64,000 nucleotides of DNA from Halalkalibaculum roseum (GTDB lineage: Bacteria; Bacteroidota; Rhodothermia; Balneolales; Balneolaceae), in NCBI RefSeq assembly GCF_011059145.1, contig NZ_JAALLT010000001.1:947560-1011559 (forward strand). Direction: 5' to 3'. The notes beneath the pieces are model-generated. The model was not told where the DNA came from and ran no database searches. It saw only the letters and a list, made by a program, of their open reading frames with translations. Shown here in pieces: positions 36,071 through 45,650 of this stretch. Position numbers and translations under genes: made by a program. The stretch's first letter is position 1. Each line of letters begins with the position of its first letter.

Positions 36071-37597
36071 TTACTGGTTAGCATCGGCAACCTCCTCAGA
36101 GTCTTGGGTTACGATAGCACCAACGGTCAAATTATCTTGGGTGAAATATGTATTGGCTACCCGCTGGAGATCTTCAAGGGTTACCTCATTTAGCTTGTCA
36201 AGATCAGTAAATACTTTGCGCCAGTCACCCTGCTGGGCTTCTGTGGAGGCAAAAGATTGAGCAAGGCCACTATTGGAATCCAATGATCGTACCAGGCTTG
36301 CCCGGGCATTCGTTCTGGCCCTGTCGAGTTCCATCTGGGTGATGTCGCCGTCTTTAACCTTCTGAATTTCCTCGTGAATAACCGTTTCCAGCGTATCCAC
36401 ACTAAGTCCGCGATTGGGTACAGCGAAGGTCAGGAACATGCTCTTATACTTGGTTCCGGGAAAGCCGTTGAATGCCTGTACGGCAAGCGCCAGCTGCTCT
36501 TCTTCAACCATTCTTTTATACAGACGTGAAGTTCGTCCGCTGGAAATGATTGACCCAAGCAGTTGCAACGCCTTGGCATCGGGATGATCCTGTGCAACTG
36601 TGTGATATCCCATCAATAGAAACGGCTGTGATTGTCCCTGGATGGTGAATCTTCTCTCACCGCGCTGCTCCGGTTCCTGGGTATAAACAGGGGGCGGTTC
36701 CGGGCCGGCTTTGAGACCTCCGAAATAGGTTTCGGCCATCTTGCGAACTTCTTTGGGATTTACATCCCCGGCGATGGCTATCGTTATATTACTTGGCACG
36801 TAATAGGTATCGTAAAATTCACGGGCATCTTCCATAGTGGTAGCGGTGATATCAGAATTCCATCCTACGACCGGACGTCCATAGGGGTGGGCTGTGTAAG
36901 CCACGGCAAGAAACTCTTCAACCAGGCGTCCAAGTGGTTGTGACTCGGTACGCATTCTCCGTTCTTCCCGTACCACTTCTTTTTCCTTATAAAACTCCCG
37001 GAATACAGGATTTTTAAATCGGTCGGATTCCAGGCTGAACCACAATTCCATTCGGTTTTCAGGAAGGCTGTAGAAATAAACCGTTTGATCGGCACCGGTA
37101 CCGGCATTCAGACCTGTTCCACCGTTTCGTTCAATGATCTGGGAAAACTCATTATTTACTACATACTGACCGGCTTCTTCCTGCAGGTCTGTAAATTGTG
37201 ACCAAAGCTCCTCCATCTTTGCAGAGTCGGGCGAAGCGCTGTATTTCTCAGACAGCCATTGCTGGTAGGTCTGGTCCAGTTGATCCAGAGCCTTCTTCTC
37301 TTTCTTCCAGTTGTTAGTACCAATATAATGGGTGCCTTTAAAGGCCATATGCTCAAATATGTGAGCAATACCGGTGTGTCCTACAGGTTCATCCGCTCCG
37401 CCGACATCCACATAGGTCACAAAACTGGCTACCGGGGCAATAGGCCTTTCGATAACAATAAATTTAAGTCCGTTGTCTAGGGTAAACTCGGTAACTTTTT
37501 CCTCGAATTCTTCAAGGGATTGTGCGTTGGTATTGAAAGCGCCGGCAAAAAGTAGCAGGGCCATACCTAACGCACGAAGGGAGTATTTGAATTTCAT
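36071..37597 (-). CDS. M16-family zinc metallopeptidase, catalytic subunit
   Basis: 508 aa with a signal peptide (about 1-25, FNTNAQ). The inverted zinc motif HIFEH lies within GIAHIFEHMAFKGT near residue 80. The following glutamate is in the region VNNEFSQIIERNGG. The C-terminal half repeats the fold (SNITIAIAGDVNPKEVRKMA). M16B peptidases of this type work as heterodimers with an inactive subunit, which is the next gene. It likely degrades peptides in the periplasm. Confidence 0.95.
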   Translation of the reverse strand: MKFKYSLRALGMALLLFAGAFNTNAQSLEEFEEKVTEFTLDNGLKFIVIERPIAPVASFVTYVDVGGADEPVGHTGIAHIFEHMAFKGTHYIGTNNWKKEKKALDQLDQTYQQWLSEKYSASPDSAKMEELWSQFTDLQEEAGQYVVNNEFSQIIERNGGTGLNAGTGADQTVYFYSLPENRMELWFSLESDRFKNPVFREFYKEKEVVREERRMRTESQPLGRLVEEFLAVAYTAHPYGRPVVGWNSDITATTMEDAREFYDTYYVPSNITIAIAGDVNPKEVRKMAETYFGGLKAGPEPPPVYTQEPEQRGERRFTIQGQSQPFLLMGYHTVAQDHPDAKALQLLGSIISSGRTSRLYKRMVEEEQLALAVQAFNGFPGTKYKSMFLTFAVPNRGLSVDTLETVIHEEIQKVKDGDITQMELDRARTNARASLVRSLDSNSGLAQSFASTEAQQGDWRKVFTDLDKLNEVTLEDLQRVANTYFTQDNLTVGAIVTQDSEEVADANQ

Positions 37598-37645
37598 ACG
37601 TCTCCTGATTTGGTTTGTGTTTTTTGAGAGAACTAAATATTAGAC

Positions 37646-37664
37646 TTGTAAATCAAATTTACAA
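37646..37664. promoter_or_regulatory. Palindrome upstream of the M16 operon
   Basis: TTGTAAAT and ATTTACAA are perfect 8-bp arms around CAA, 49 bases upstream of the minus-strand M16 start at 37597. A possible operator in the 250-bp gap between the M16 operon and kup. No regulator known. Confidence 0.4.
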
Positions 37665-37847
37665 AAATTTATAAGCTCTTAACCTTAAGATAATACGGTG
37701 ACCAAAAATATCGCCTCCACTATGTAAGCACTATCATTACAGCAACACAGGGTGTTCCCCCGATGATATTGCTATGGATTTTGCTTAGAGTCATGAAGAG
37801 TTCTTTCTCGATCGTTATAGATAAGAACGAATCACAGAGATCATATT

Positions 37848-39743
37848 ATGCAAGAAGAAAGTAAAGGTGATTCACCCCCGACAGGGCGGCGTCTTTTGGT
37901 TCTTGGACTGACAGCCATAGGGGTTGTATACGGTGATATCGGAACGAGTCCGATTTACGCTATTAGGGAATCTTTCCATGCCTCCTATGGTCTGGAGGCC
38001 ACGCCTGCTAATGTACTGGGAGTACTTTCTCTGATTTTCTGGTCGCTTATACTTGTGATCTCTATAAAATACCTGGTACTGGTTTTGCGAGCCGACAATA
38101 ACGGGGAAGGAGGTATTATTGCCTTGACAGCCCTCGTCAGTCCCCCAAATCAAAAATTTCGCGGTCGAAAATGGGTGCTGGTATTAATTGGGTTGTTCGG
38201 TGCTGCGCTGTTGTACGGAGACAGCATGATAACGCCCGCCATATCTGTTCTGAGTGCTATTGAAGGTCTTCAAGTGGCTACACCCGTTTTTCAACCTTAT
38301 GTTATTCCCATCACCATTTTAATTCTGATCGGCTTGTTTGCCGTGCAGTCTCACGGTACGGCGGGTGTAGGTGCAGTGTTCGGGCCAATTACACTCGTAT
38401 GGTTTTTGACGCTGGCAATACTGGGCGGCTTCCAGGTTTTTCAGCACCCCGACGTGCTGGCAGCAATAAATCCCGGTTATGGTTTTGATTTCTTTTTGCG
38501 CAACAGGTGGGCAGGTTTCCTGGTACTTGGTTCGGTATTTCTTGTGGTAACCGGTGGCGAAGCTTTGTATGCCGATATAGGGCATTTCGGTCTGCGTCCC
38601 ATTCGTCTCACCTGGTTTTGCGTGGTTTTACCCTCACTGCTATTAAACTATTTTGGCCAGGGCGCCCTGATCATCAGTCATCCGGAAGCAGTACACCATC
38701 CATTTTATAATCTGGTGCCGGAATGGGGTCTCTATCCGTTGGTAATACTTGCTACCGTTGCCACGATCATTGCTTCCCAAGCTGTCATCTCCGGTGCCTT
38801 TTCACTGACACAGCAGGCCGTGCAATTGGGATACCTGCCAAGATTGAAGGTACTACACACCTCTGCGAAAAGAATGGGTCAGATTTATTTACCTGTCGTC
38901 AACTGGATTCTTGCCATATCCTGTATCGGATTGGTAATCGGTTTTCGCACCTCCAGTGATTTGGCTTCAGCCTATGGTGTTGCCGTTACCACCGATATGG
39001 TCTTCACCACGGTACTATTTGCCGTAGTAGCACACAGTAAATGGGCCTGGAGCAAGTGGATAGTTGCACTGATGGGAATCGGACTTCTCACGGTAGACCT
39101 CTCCTTCTGGGGAGCCAACTTACCTAAAATTCCATCCGGGGGTTGGTTCCCACTGGTTATTGCTGGTATTATGTTTCTCGTCATGACTACCTGGAAAAGA
39201 GGTAGAAGAATTTTAAGTGACCGTTTGAGTGAAAAAATTATTTCTCACGAGGAGTTTGTAGAAATAATTCAAGAGATGAATCCTGAACGGGTTTCCGGAA
39301 CCGCAATTTTTATGGATTCACACCCGGAAGGCACCCCGCATGCCCTGCTGCACAACCTGGAGCATAATAAGATTCTTCATGAACGCGTCTTTTTTCTGAC
39401 TCTCATTACCAGGGAGGTACCGAGAGTGCCTAAACAGGATCGATATGAGGTGCAAGCTCTGGGAGAAAATACCTATCGTATCCTGGCTTACTACGGCTTT
39501 GCCGAAGATCCTGACGTACCAAAGCTGCTGAAACACTGTGAAGTAGAAGGTGAGGGTTTTGATATAGAGAATACCACGTTTTTTCTTGGACGAGAAACCA
39601 TGTTGGCTACTAAGGAACCCGGAATGGCTATCTGGAGGGAAAAGTTATTTGCCCGCATGTCACGCAATGCACAGCGTGCTGCTTCCTACTTTAACATACC
39701 CTCCGAGCGGGTGGTTGAAATTGGTACTCAGATTGAATTGTAA
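37848..39743 (+). CDS. kup: Potassium uptake transporter, KUP/HAK family
   Basis: 631 aa, about 12 membrane helices in the first 440 residues and a cytoplasmic tail. The family signature GVVYGDIGTSPIYAIRESF is at 19-37. LLYGDSMITPAISVLSA follows near 125. It drives potassium uptake by proton symport in the inner membrane. Monocistronic; no c-di-AMP riboswitch was recognised upstream. Confidence 0.96.
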   Translation: MQEESKGDSPPTGRRLLVLGLTAIGVVYGDIGTSPIYAIRESFHASYGLEATPANVLGVLSLIFWSLILVISIKYLVLVLRADNNGEGGIIALTALVSPPNQKFRGRKWVLVLIGLFGAALLYGDSMITPAISVLSAIEGLQVATPVFQPYVIPITILILIGLFAVQSHGTAGVGAVFGPITLVWFLTLAILGGFQVFQHPDVLAAINPGYGFDFFLRNRWAGFLVLGSVFLVVTGGEALYADIGHFGLRPIRLTWFCVVLPSLLLNYFGQGALIISHPEAVHHPFYNLVPEWGLYPLVILATVATIIASQAVISGAFSLTQQAVQLGYLPRLKVLHTSAKRMGQIYLPVVNWILAISCIGLVIGFRTSSDLASAYGVAVTTDMVFTTVLFAVVAHSKWAWSKWIVALMGIGLLTVDLSFWGANLPKIPSGGWFPLVIAGIMFLVMTTWKRGRRILSDRLSEKIISHEEFVEIIQEMNPERVSGTAIFMDSHPEGTPHALLHNLEHNKILHERVFFLTLITREVPRVPKQDRYEVQALGENTYRILAYYGFAEDPDVPKLLKHCEVEGEGFDIENTTFFLGRETMLATKEPGMAIWREKLFARMSRNAQRAASYFNIPSERVVEIGTQIEL

Positions 39744-39883
39744 CATCCGGCTGCCTTATTCGGTACAACATCTTAAGAATGGCAAACTAAAATAGTTCAA
39801 ACTTCTCAAATGGGACTGTTTCCATTCCTGGTTCATATTTTGTACTGTTATATCTTGCAATTTCTAATCTAATATATTTCAGG

Positions 39884-42667
39884 ATGTTTAAGATTAACCG
39901 CCTATTTACGCTTGTTACAATAGTCTTTTTTGGTTTAACAGTGTCGCTTTATGCACAGGATAAGAAAAAGCTGGAACCCGAAGACTACGGGCAGTGGCAG
40001 CGTATAACAGGTACCAGTTTTTCCGATGACGGTAACTGGTTTGCCTATAATATTTCGCTGGTGGATGGAGACGGTTGGTTGATGTTCAAGAAAGTTGGTT
40101 CTGACTCAACCGGTGAATACCAATTCATGCACGGTTTTAATCCGAACTTTTCTGAGAATAACCGTTGGGCAGCTTTTCAAATAGGTGTTTCTGACGATGA
40201 AAGAGAGAAACTGGAAGACCAGAAAAAGAAGGTAAAGTACAAGCTGGGGTTGATGGATCTCCGGTCTGCGGAAGTGGATACATTTGAAAACATTCAAAGT
40301 TACGAGTTTGCTGAAACGGGTAACCACCTAGTCATGACCAAGTACAAACCTGAAGAACAGAAGAGCGGTGGCAATGACCTGCTGGTTCATGATCTCAGTA
40401 GTCGTCAGAACCAGCTGATAGGTAATGTTTCCGAGCATGCGTTTAATGAACAGGGGACACTGCTTGCCGTGACCATTGATGCATCGGAAAAATTAGGTAA
40501 CGGGGTACAGCTTCTTAATCTCCGGAACAGAAGTGTAACGGTTTTACAGAGCGACACGGCTGATTTTAAGGACCTGACCTGGAGTGAGGAAGAAAATGCT
40601 CTCGCATTTCTGAAGTCGGTTACTGATGAAAACTACGAAGATGAGACCCATACTATTTATGCCTACAGGAACCTTCCGGGCACTATGCAGCCAAGAGTAT
40701 TTAGCCAGTCGCAATACGACGCGTTTCCCAATGACTACCGGGTTGTCGATTTTCGTGATCTCCAATGGTCGGATGACCGGGAAACGGTATTTCTGGGAAT
40801 AAAGGAATGGGAGCAAAAGGAGAAACCTGAAAAAGAGCAGGATGAAGAGGGAAAAGTGAAAAGCGACTCCACCCAAAATGAAGAGGAAAAAGATCTATAT
40901 GAAGGTCTGGATTCAACTAATGTGGAGATCTGGCACTGGCGAGATGACCAGATTCAACCGCGCCAGGAAGTGCTGAGTAATCAGCTCAAACAAGATAATC
41001 ATTTATCTGCCTGGCATCTGGATGCAAACACCTTTGTTCAGCTAGGTGATTCTCTTATTGAGCAGGTTCAGTTGACAGGAGATCAAAAGCATGCCGTGGG
41101 TTACGTTGAAAAACCATATGAGCCAACTTTTGAGGAGGAGTGGCGGGATATTTACCTGATCGATGTGGAATCGGGTGAAAAAGAAAAAATACTCGAACGG
41201 CGGGAGTTTGTGAATACCTCACCAGGCGGTGACTATCTGCTTTATTTCTGGGATAATGAATGGAGAGCCTATGATATTGATGAACGCGAAGAGGTAAACC
41301 TCACATCAGAACTGGAGACACGATTTGAAAATTATCACCTGGTGAACGGCAGGGAGCAGCAGCGTCCCTTTGGTAGCGGTCAATGGGCTGAGGATGATGC
41401 CTGGGTACTGCTCTATGACGAATATGATGTATATCGAGCTACACCCGACGGTAATTCAATTACAAAATTGACCAATGGTGCAACCGACAGTATACGATAC
41501 CGGCAGGTACGTCTGGATTACGAGAATGATTTCGTTGATGAAAATGCCCCCCTCTATTTCTATATATATGGGGATTTCACCAAGAAACGCGGTTATGCCC
41601 GGCTCGATAGAAGGGATCGGCTTCAAACCCTCTTGTATGAAGACAGGCAGATCCGTTATTTGAACAAAGCTGATGACGCCGGCAAATTTGTATATCGGGC
41701 AGAAAGCGCAACGGATTCACCGGATTTCTTTTATGTAGAGCAAAGCTTTAACAATCCTATTGCACTGACGAATACGAATCCACAACAGGAAGAGTATTAC
41801 TGGGCAAACGATGAGCTTGTTACTTTTCGAAATGAACGAGGCCAAAAACTACAGGGTCGATTGCTCTATCCGGCAAATTATGACCCGGATAAGCAGTATC
41901 CCATGATTACCTATATATACGAGCGTCGTTCACAGGATATGCACTCATATACCGTCCCCACACGACGCAGTCCGTATAACTTCAGAAGGTTTTCCTCAGA
42001 GGGTTACTTCGTGTTTCAACCTGACATCACCTATGAACTTAGGGATCCGGGCATGTCAGCCGTAGCTTCTGTTGTTCCGGCTGTCGAAAAGGTACTGGAA
42101 AGCGGAATGGTTGACAGAGAGAAACTGGGACTCACCGGTCACTCATGGGGTGCCTATCAAACATCCTTCATCATCACCCAGACCGATCTATTTAATTCGG
42201 CTGTGGCGGGAGCACCGCTGACCAATATGGTTAGTATGTACAATTCCATTTACTGGAATGCCGGTATTACCGATGCCAATATATTTGAAACCAGTCAGGG
42301 AAGATTTCCCGATCCCTGGTGGATGGACTGGGATAAGTTTATTGATAATTCTCCCATCTTTAATATCAAAAATACCGAGACTCCGCTTCTGGTGGAATTC
42401 GGTACGGATGACGGCGCGGTAGATTTTAACCAGGGCGTGGAGCTATACACCACCATGCGCCGCATGGAGAAACCTTTTGTGATGCTGGTATATGAGGGTG
42501 AAAACCATGGACTGGCCAGAGAAGAAAACCAGATTGACTATGCTACTCGTGCTTTTCAGTGGCACGATCATTACCTGAAGGGCGAAGAAGCTCCTGATTG
42601 GATTAAAGAAGGGCTCCCTTATCTGCAGCGTCCGGCAATGCAGGAGGAGGGGAATAATGGCAGGTAG
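39884..42667 (+). CDS. Secreted S9-family (prolyl oligopeptidase) serine peptidase
   Basis: 927 aa with signal peptide (1-24, LYAQ), a long N-terminal propeller region and a C-terminal alpha/beta hydrolase. The catalytic Ser754 lies in GHSWGAYQ, the Asp at D842/D843 (FGTDDGAVDF) and His875 (ENHGLA). A strongly charged insertion (about 308-340, EKPEKEQDEEGKVKSDS) interrupts the propeller. Likely a periplasmic or surface dipeptidyl or oligopeptidase. It is convergent with the gntR-type gene. Confidence 0.93.
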   Translation: MFKINRLFTLVTIVFFGLTVSLYAQDKKKLEPEDYGQWQRITGTSFSDDGNWFAYNISLVDGDGWLMFKKVGSDSTGEYQFMHGFNPNFSENNRWAAFQIGVSDDEREKLEDQKKKVKYKLGLMDLRSAEVDTFENIQSYEFAETGNHLVMTKYKPEEQKSGGNDLLVHDLSSRQNQLIGNVSEHAFNEQGTLLAVTIDASEKLGNGVQLLNLRNRSVTVLQSDTADFKDLTWSEEENALAFLKSVTDENYEDETHTIYAYRNLPGTMQPRVFSQSQYDAFPNDYRVVDFRDLQWSDDRETVFLGIKEWEQKEKPEKEQDEEGKVKSDSTQNEEEKDLYEGLDSTNVEIWHWRDDQIQPRQEVLSNQLKQDNHLSAWHLDANTFVQLGDSLIEQVQLTGDQKHAVGYVEKPYEPTFEEEWRDIYLIDVESGEKEKILERREFVNTSPGGDYLLYFWDNEWRAYDIDEREEVNLTSELETRFENYHLVNGREQQRPFGSGQWAEDDAWVLLYDEYDVYRATPDGNSITKLTNGATDSIRYRQVRLDYENDFVDENAPLYFYIYGDFTKKRGYARLDRRDRLQTLLYEDRQIRYLNKADDAGKFVYRAESATDSPDFFYVEQSFNNPIALTNTNPQQEEYYWANDELVTFRNERGQKLQGRLLYPANYDPDKQYPMITYIYERRSQDMHSYTVPTRRSPYNFRRFSSEGYFVFQPDITYELRDPGMSAVASVVPAVEKVLESGMVDREKLGLTGHSWGAYQTSFIITQTDLFNSAVAGAPLTNMVSMYNSIYWNAGITDANIFETSQGRFPDPWWMDWDKFIDNSPIFNIKNTETPLLVEFGTDDGAVDFNQGVELYTTMRRMEKPFVMLVYEGENHGLAREENQIDYATRAFQWHDHYLKGEEAPDWIKEGLPYLQRPAMQEEGNNGR

Positions 42668-42721
42668 TAAATCATTAATCTAAACTGTAAAAAACTGAGG
42701 TGGAGAGCCCGTATAAATGAG

Positions 42722-43519
42722 TCAGGATTTATTGACGTGTGCGGTAAACTGACTGATGGATTGGGGTTCTCCTTCCTTGTTTCGATTTTCAGGCCGGTTA
42801 GCCATGATCTCAAATACCATTTTATCATTCCGGTAATAACGTTTCTGGAAATATACCGGTTTGTCTCCAATGGTATAAGTTATCCTGTTGATCTGTAACA
42901 AGGGAGTGTTTTCTTCTATTTGCAGATATTCTGCGAGATCATTCCTGGCTATGGTCGACTCAATGCGATAACAACCCTTTTCTATAGGTATGTCGTATTC
43001 ATTCTCCAGGATAGAGAATAAGGTGTTTTTTTCCAGGTCAAAGCCTTCCATCAGCTGGCCGTAAAATACCGGCATCCAGGTTACGTCATAAGCAATTGGG
43101 TCACCGCTGCCCAGTCGTACGCGCTCAATCTTTACAGCAATTTCCTTTTTTCGAATATCCAGATAGGAGAGAATATCCTTTCGGTCCTTGATATTTTCAT
43201 GCCCAAAGGAGATGAGTTTTGAGCTAGGTTCAAGGCCAGAACCCGCAAGCTCTTCTGTAAAGTCGTTTAGAAATGAGAAAGACTGGTGTGTTCTTTGGTC
43301 GGATACAAAAGAACCCAGTCCCTGACATCTATAAATAAGCTGGTCGTTTTCCAGGGTTTGCAGGGCGCGCCTGACTGTTACACGGCTGACATCAAACTTT
43401 TCACTCAGATCGTTTTCAGAAGGCAGCTTCTCATTCACTTCCAGGCTGCCGCTATTAATCTCCTGCTTCAGCCAATCGCTGATCTGCTTATGCAGGGGTA
43501 TTCCTTCTTTTAAGTCCAT
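42722..43519 (-). CDS. GntR-family regulator with UTRA domain (HutC subfamily)
   Basis: 265 aa. The winged helix is at 1-70 (IPLHKQISDWLKQEINSGSL, KLPSENDLSEKFDVSRVTVR) with the typical L-P-S-E-x-x-L-S and S-R-x-T-V-R-R-A-L motifs. UTRA effector domain at about 95-240 (KIERVRLGSGDPIAYDVTWM, PLLQINRITYTIGDKPVYFQKRYYRND). UTRA domains usually bind small organic ligands. It is divergent from the DUF302/RND/sulfur gene block across a 240-bp region with two matched candidate operators, so it is likely their repressor and its own. Confidence 0.92.
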   Translation of the reverse strand: MDLKEGIPLHKQISDWLKQEINSGSLEVNEKLPSENDLSEKFDVSRVTVRRALQTLENDQLIYRCQGLGSFVSDQRTHQSFSFLNDFTEELAGSGLEPSSKLISFGHENIKDRKDILSYLDIRKKEIAVKIERVRLGSGDPIAYDVTWMPVFYGQLMEGFDLEKNTLFSILENEYDIPIEKGCYRIESTIARNDLAEYLQIEENTPLLQINRITYTIGDKPVYFQKRYYRNDKMVFEIMANRPENRNKEGEPQSISQFTAHVNKS

Positions 43520-43582
43520 GGTATTGAATTAGATTCTTTGTAACGATTTCCAATCTACATAAAAAAAGTATTAAATGAAATA

Positions 43583-43597
43583 CCTGTTATTACAAGT
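43583..43597 (-). promoter_or_regulatory. Candidate GntR operator 1 (gntR side)
   Basis: Read on the minus strand this is ACTTGTAATAACAGG. It matches ACTTGTATTGACAAC at 43689-43703 in 11 of 15 positions, in the opposite orientation. It overlaps a promoter-like TTGTAA, 16 bases, TAATAC for the gntR gene, consistent with autoregulation. Confidence 0.5.
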
Positions 43598-43688
43598 AAA
43601 ATAGTAATTGGAACAATATAAAAGCCTTAAACGCTCTTTATGGGGCATTATAGAGCATATCTATGTCATATATTGCTTATTTGTATTT

Positions 43689-43703
43689 ACTTGTATTGAC
43701 AAC
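43689..43703 (+). promoter_or_regulatory. Candidate GntR operator 2, overlapping the -35
   Basis: ACTTGTATTGACAAC contains TTGT and ACAA arms around ATTG, the form of HutC-type operators. It covers the -35 hexamer of the promoter at 43696, so binding would block transcription of the DUF302/efflux genes. The wider TTTACTTGTA (43686-43695) is a perfect reverse complement of TACAAGTAAA at 43591-43600. Confidence 0.55.
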
Positions 43704-43724
43704 TGATTAATTCATTCCTATATT
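43696..43724 (+). promoter_or_regulatory. Sigma-70-type promoter of the DUF302/RND operon
   Basis: TTGACA (43696-43701), exactly 17 bases, then TATATT (43719-43724). Transcription should start near 43731. This places the first usable start codon at 43760 rather than 43733. Confidence 0.65.
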
Positions 43725-43759
43725 CATGTCAATTGAAAATAAAACGAAAAGCTAGAGAC

Positions 43760-44146
43760 ATGGATTATTTCTATTCAAAAATTACGGATCTGGATTTTGA
43801 CGAAGCTATTGGGGCAGTTACTGAAAATCTCAAGGAAAAGGGATTTGGAGTCCTTACGGAAATAGATGTGAGGGCTACGCTCAAGAAAAAACTGGATGTA
43901 GATTTTAAGAACTACCGGATACTGGGTGCCTGTAACCCGGCTTTTGCACATAAAGCACTGACGGCCGAAGATAAAATCGGAGTGATGCTGCCCTGTAACG
44001 TGATCGTAGAAGAACACGATGATGGAAGGGTGGAAGTTTCAGCCGTAGATCCTGTGGCCTCCATGCAAGCTGTGTCAAATAGTGACCTGAAGCCTATAGC
44101 GGAAGAAGTACGGGAAAATCTTAGAGAAGTAATTGATATGCTCTAG
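43760..44146 (+). CDS. DUF302-domain protein
   Basis: 128 aa from the ATG at 43760; the in-frame ATG at 43733 is only ~2 bases past the predicted transcription start, so it is less likely. One DUF302 domain: GFGVLTEIDVRATLKKKLDV, then YRILGACNPAFAHKAL and the strand GVMLPCNVIVEE. The conserved cysteines C63 and C87 (GACNP, LPCNV, numbered from 43760, approximate) could bind a thiol or metal. Cytosolic, no signal. It is the first gene of a block with efflux and sulfur genes. DUF302 proteins are often found near rhodaneses and sulfur oxidation genes. Function unproven. Confidence 0.9.
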   Translation: MDYFYSKITDLDFDEAIGAVTENLKEKGFGVLTEIDVRATLKKKLDVDFKNYRILGACNPAFAHKALTAEDKIGVMLPCNVIVEEHDDGRVEVSAVDPVASMQAVSNSDLKPIAEEVRENLREVIDML

Positions 44147-44171
44147 GGCTCTGCCGCAGCAAATGAATTCC

Positions 44172-44191
44172 GGTGCCTTCTTTTTGGCACC
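44172..44191. other. Small hairpin between DUF302 and TolC genes
   Basis: GGTGCC (44172-44177) and GGCACC (44186-44191) around TTCTTTTT. There is no T-run after it on the plus strand, so it is more likely an RNA processing or stability hairpin than a terminator. Confidence 0.35.
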
Positions 44192-44222
44192 AATCACATT
44201 AAGATAGATAAAACGAGTTACT

Positions 44223-45593
44223 ATGAAACTGACTATACCTAACCTATTTCGGGTAGCCATTATAATGATGTTCGGCTCCGTAATTTCATTTCATCCTTTG
44301 CATGCCCAGACGAACAACGGTGCAAAAGATGAAGTAAGAAAGATGAGCCTGTCGCAGGTATTGGCTATAACCGAAGAAGCCAACTTCCAGGTCAGGATGG
44401 CCGAGGCAGATATGGATATTGCCCGATCACAGTATCGCCAGACCAACGCGGCTTTTCTCCCGCAGTTGTCCATAGAGGAGACCGGGGTCAGAACCAATGA
44501 TCCTCTCAACGTCTTTGGATTTCGTCTGAAACAGGAGGCTGTTACGGCGGCAGATTTTGATCCGGCCCGGTTAAATGATCCTGATGCATTTACAAACTTT
44601 TCAACAAAGTTTGAAGTACGCCAGCCGCTTCTGAACGCTGACATGTTGTTCAAGAGGGGTGCGGTAAAAAATCAACTTAACGCCGCGGAAGAGCAGTTTA
44701 AAGGCACACTTGAATACGCACGTTTTCAGGTTAAAGACACCTATTACAGGTTGATCCTGATGAGGGAGCAACTGGAGGCTATCGATAAGTCACTTGCAGC
44801 TGCACGTGAAAACGAGAGGCAGGCAGGCAATTTTTTCGAACAGCAGATGATAAGTAAAGCTGACTACCTGGCTGCCAAAGTTAGGATGCTTGAGCTGGAG
44901 AGCCGTAAGTCACGGGTACAGGATCAGCTGATTACTGTTCAGGATAATCTGAATTTCCTGCTGGGTATGGAGGAAGATGTCAAAATTATTCCTTCCGACA
45001 GTATGCAGACTCCCCGTTTCTCGGAAGATCATCTGCAAAATGTAGAGCCCGGTATGAACTCGGAAATCAGGGCATTGAAATATCAGGTGAGTGCTGCTGA
45101 GCAGATGCTTAGATCTTCGAAATTCAGTTTCGTGCCATCTATCAATCTTTTTGGGAATTATGAATTTAATGACGAAGTGCTACTGGGTACCGAAGGTGAG
45201 AGCTATATGATTGGTGCCACCCTTAAATGGAACCTCTTTAGTGGGTTCAACAATGTCGGTAAGGTGATGGAAAGCAAGGCGCAGTTGAATAAAGCTAAAA
45301 TAGCCTACGAGAGCAGAAGCTTTAAAAACAGGCTGGATATCGAAAAGGCCAAACGATCCATCAGTCAGGCGCAGGTTCAGTTGGAATTTGCAGAGTCATC
45401 GGTCGAACAAGCTGCTGAAGATTACCGCATCAGAAATGACCGGTATGAGCAGGGAATGGAGAAAACAACAGATCTGCTTGCCGCCGAGGCCAAGCTATCT
45501 CAGTCTCGCCTGCAACGGTTGGATGCCTTGTATCAATATCACAGCAGTCTGGCAACTCTAGAGCTGCTGCTCGAGCGGGAAATGACTCCCTGA
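44223..45593 (+). CDS. TolC-family outer-membrane efflux protein
   Basis: 456 aa with signal peptide (ending near LHAQ, residue 29). Two long coiled-coil halves have the TolC pattern: SLSQVLAITEEANFQVRMAE at the start of repeat 1, and RSISQAQVQLEFAESSVEQA with YEQGMEKTTDLLAAEAKL at the end of repeat 2. It provides the outer-membrane duct for the adaptor and RND pump encoded immediately downstream. Confidence 0.94.
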   Translation: MKLTIPNLFRVAIIMMFGSVISFHPLHAQTNNGAKDEVRKMSLSQVLAITEEANFQVRMAEADMDIARSQYRQTNAAFLPQLSIEETGVRTNDPLNVFGFRLKQEAVTAADFDPARLNDPDAFTNFSTKFEVRQPLLNADMLFKRGAVKNQLNAAEEQFKGTLEYARFQVKDTYYRLILMREQLEAIDKSLAAARENERQAGNFFEQQMISKADYLAAKVRMLELESRKSRVQDQLITVQDNLNFLLGMEEDVKIIPSDSMQTPRFSEDHLQNVEPGMNSEIRALKYQVSAAEQMLRSSKFSFVPSINLFGNYEFNDEVLLGTEGESYMIGATLKWNLFSGFNNVGKVMESKAQLNKAKIAYESRSFKNRLDIEKAKRSISQAQVQLEFAESSVEQAAEDYRIRNDRYEQGMEKTTDLLAAEAKLSQSRLQRLDALYQYHSSLATLELLLEREMTP

Positions 45594-45650
45594 ACCTATA
45601 AGTGTCTATCTAAAAGTATTACAGCAACCTAAATGTATATCCAAAACATC

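Noticed and set aside
37598-37847. c-di-AMP (ydaO) riboswitch before kup
   Set aside because: The gap is 250 bp, AT rich and without the conserved aptamer segments; only a short palindrome is seen.
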